64,000 bases of DNA, from NCBI RefSeq assembly GCF_007678255.1, contig NZ_VEED01000014.1:1-64000 (forward strand). The letters run 5' to 3'. The stretch's first letter is position 1. Every line of letters starts with the position of its first letter. Below, piece after piece: positions 63,334-64,000 of this stretch. Made by a program: the position numbers and the translations under genes. This DNA is from Bacillus sp. X1(2014) (GTDB taxonomy: Bacteria > Bacillota > Bacilli > Bacillales_B > DSM-18226). The notes beneath the pieces were generated by a model. It saw only the letters and a list, made by a program, of their open reading frames with translations. It had not been told where the DNA came from and ran no database searches.

Positions 63334-64000
63334 ATGAGTAAATCCAATTCCGGCGGGAATGAGAAGAGCGACATGAAATGGTGGCAGCTTTCTTTGTTTG
63401 GCGTGGGCTGTACGATAGGAACAGGTTTCTTCCTTGGCTCAGGCTTAGCAATTAAAATGACAGGTCCATCGATCTTAGTTGCCTTTATGATTGCTGCCCT
63501 TGGGACATATTTCGTCTATGATGCTTTATCCAAAATGACGTCCCAAGAACCCTTACAAGGCGGGTTTCGGTCGTATGCGAAGAAAGCCTATGGCAGGTGG
63601 GCCGGATTCAGCAGCGGTTGGGTCTACTGGTCATCAGAAGTGTTAATTATGGGAAGTCAAATGACGGCGCTTTCGATTTTTTCCCAATTCTGGCTTCCCA
63701 AAATCCCCTTATGGATATTTGCTACTATTTACGCAGTTTTAGGACTAGTAGTGATTTTAATTGGAGTAAAGGTCTTAAATAAGCTCGAAAATATACTTGC
63801 AGTCTTAAAAATCTCAGCGATATTAATGTTTATTGTAATTGCATTTCTCGCTATTTTTGGGGTGATCGATGGTGATCGTCCTATTCAGTATCCGAATACC
63901 CAAAAAGAAATCATGCCCCATGGCCTGAAAGGCTTGTGGTCAGCAGTCATTTTTGCATTCTATGCTTTCGGGGGCATTGAAATTCTTGGATTAATGGCCA
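63334..64000 (+). CDS. Amino acid permease (APC superfamily), partial
   Basis: The first 222 codons of a transporter cut off by the window end. MKWWQLSLFGVGCTIGTGFFLGSGLAI contains the APC helix-1 substrate motif (GCTIGTGFF), and KMTSQEPLQGGFRSYAKKAYG and GWVYWSSEVLIMGSQM follow. Six to seven helices are visible so far. AAGGAGGA precedes the ATG. The substrate is an amino acid, not more closely definable. Confidence 0.88.
   Translation, partial: MSKSNSGGNEKSDMKWWQLSLFGVGCTIGTGFFLGSGLAIKMTGPSILVAFMIAALGTYFVYDALSKMTSQEPLQGGFRSYAKKAYGRWAGFSSGWVYWSSEVLIMGSQMTALSIFSQFWLPKIPLWIFATIYAVLGLVVILIGVKVLNKLENILAVLKISAILMFIVIAFLAIFGVIDGDRPIQYPNTQKEIMPHGLKGLWSAVIFAFYAFGGIEILGLMA

Overview
The window is AT-rich Firmicutes DNA, most likely from an endospore-forming Bacillaceae of the Bacillus/Neobacillus type. 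The evidence is strong Shine-Dalgarno sites, frequent TTG/GTG starts, Bacillus-type small spore-associated proteins (YjcZ-like, YteA, DUF4025-like), a SinR biofilm repressor, a BdbC/BdbD pair, an S-box-controlled methionine operon and an RRNPP-type quorum sensor. No rRNA, tRNA or CRISPR array was seen.

Layout. (1) 1-8.3 kb: a 2-hydroxyacid dehydrogenase, a YjcZ-like peptide, bdbC-bdbD and an aldo/keto reductase. A decayed glucomannan (gmu-type) operon follows, in which only the IIA gene and the mannose-6-phosphate isomerase look intact. A 6-phosphogluconolactonase-like gene ends this part. (2) 8.4-15.3 kb: VanZ and DUF421 membrane proteins and a degraded, internally inverted second lactonase copy. 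Next comes a very small SinI-like antirepressor gene behind a GEMM-I (cyclic dinucleotide) riboswitch, then a beta-helix pectate-lyase-like protein and a dead IS3 element. (3) 15.3-19.5 kb: an unusual operon of EpsC-type serine acetyltransferase, PCP-thioesterase didomain and asparagine synthetase, headed by a perfect SinR-type palindrome. (4) 20-39.5 kb: a large exopolysaccharide cluster on the minus strand. It holds chain-length regulator/tyrosine kinase, sugar-phosphate transferase, GDP-fucose and UDP-uronate synthesis, five glycosyltransferases, Wzx/Wzy, a TupA-like ATP-grasp protein, ManC and a GH5 lipoprotein. It is interrupted by a galU fragment and an IS200/IS605-like relic, and SinR-like boxes occur at several control points. 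(5) 40.3 kb: sinR itself, without an adjacent sinI. (6) 41.4-49.2 kb: S-box riboswitch and metI-metC-yitJ-metH. (7) 49.3-64 kb: MarR-MFS pair, brfA ribosome-rescue gene with its terminator inside the reading frame, small oxidoreductase and VOC genes, an EmrB-type exporter, a NERD-domain gene flanked by 21-bp tandem repeats, an RRNPP regulator with its propeptide, a subtilisin, CorA with an undescribed-looking leader RNA, a CDF exporter, YteA, and the start of an amino-acid permease.

How the parts may fit. A cyclic dinucleotide could act through the riboswitch on the SinI-like antirepressor. That protein would titrate SinR, which would release the boxes in front of the polysaccharide cluster and of the PCP-TE/AsnB/EpsC operon. 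This c-di-nucleotide to SinI to SinR to matrix circuit is inferred from sequence only, but it is the most interesting system in the window. The quorum-sensing pair at 56.5-57.9 kb and the corA leader RNA are separate candidates.
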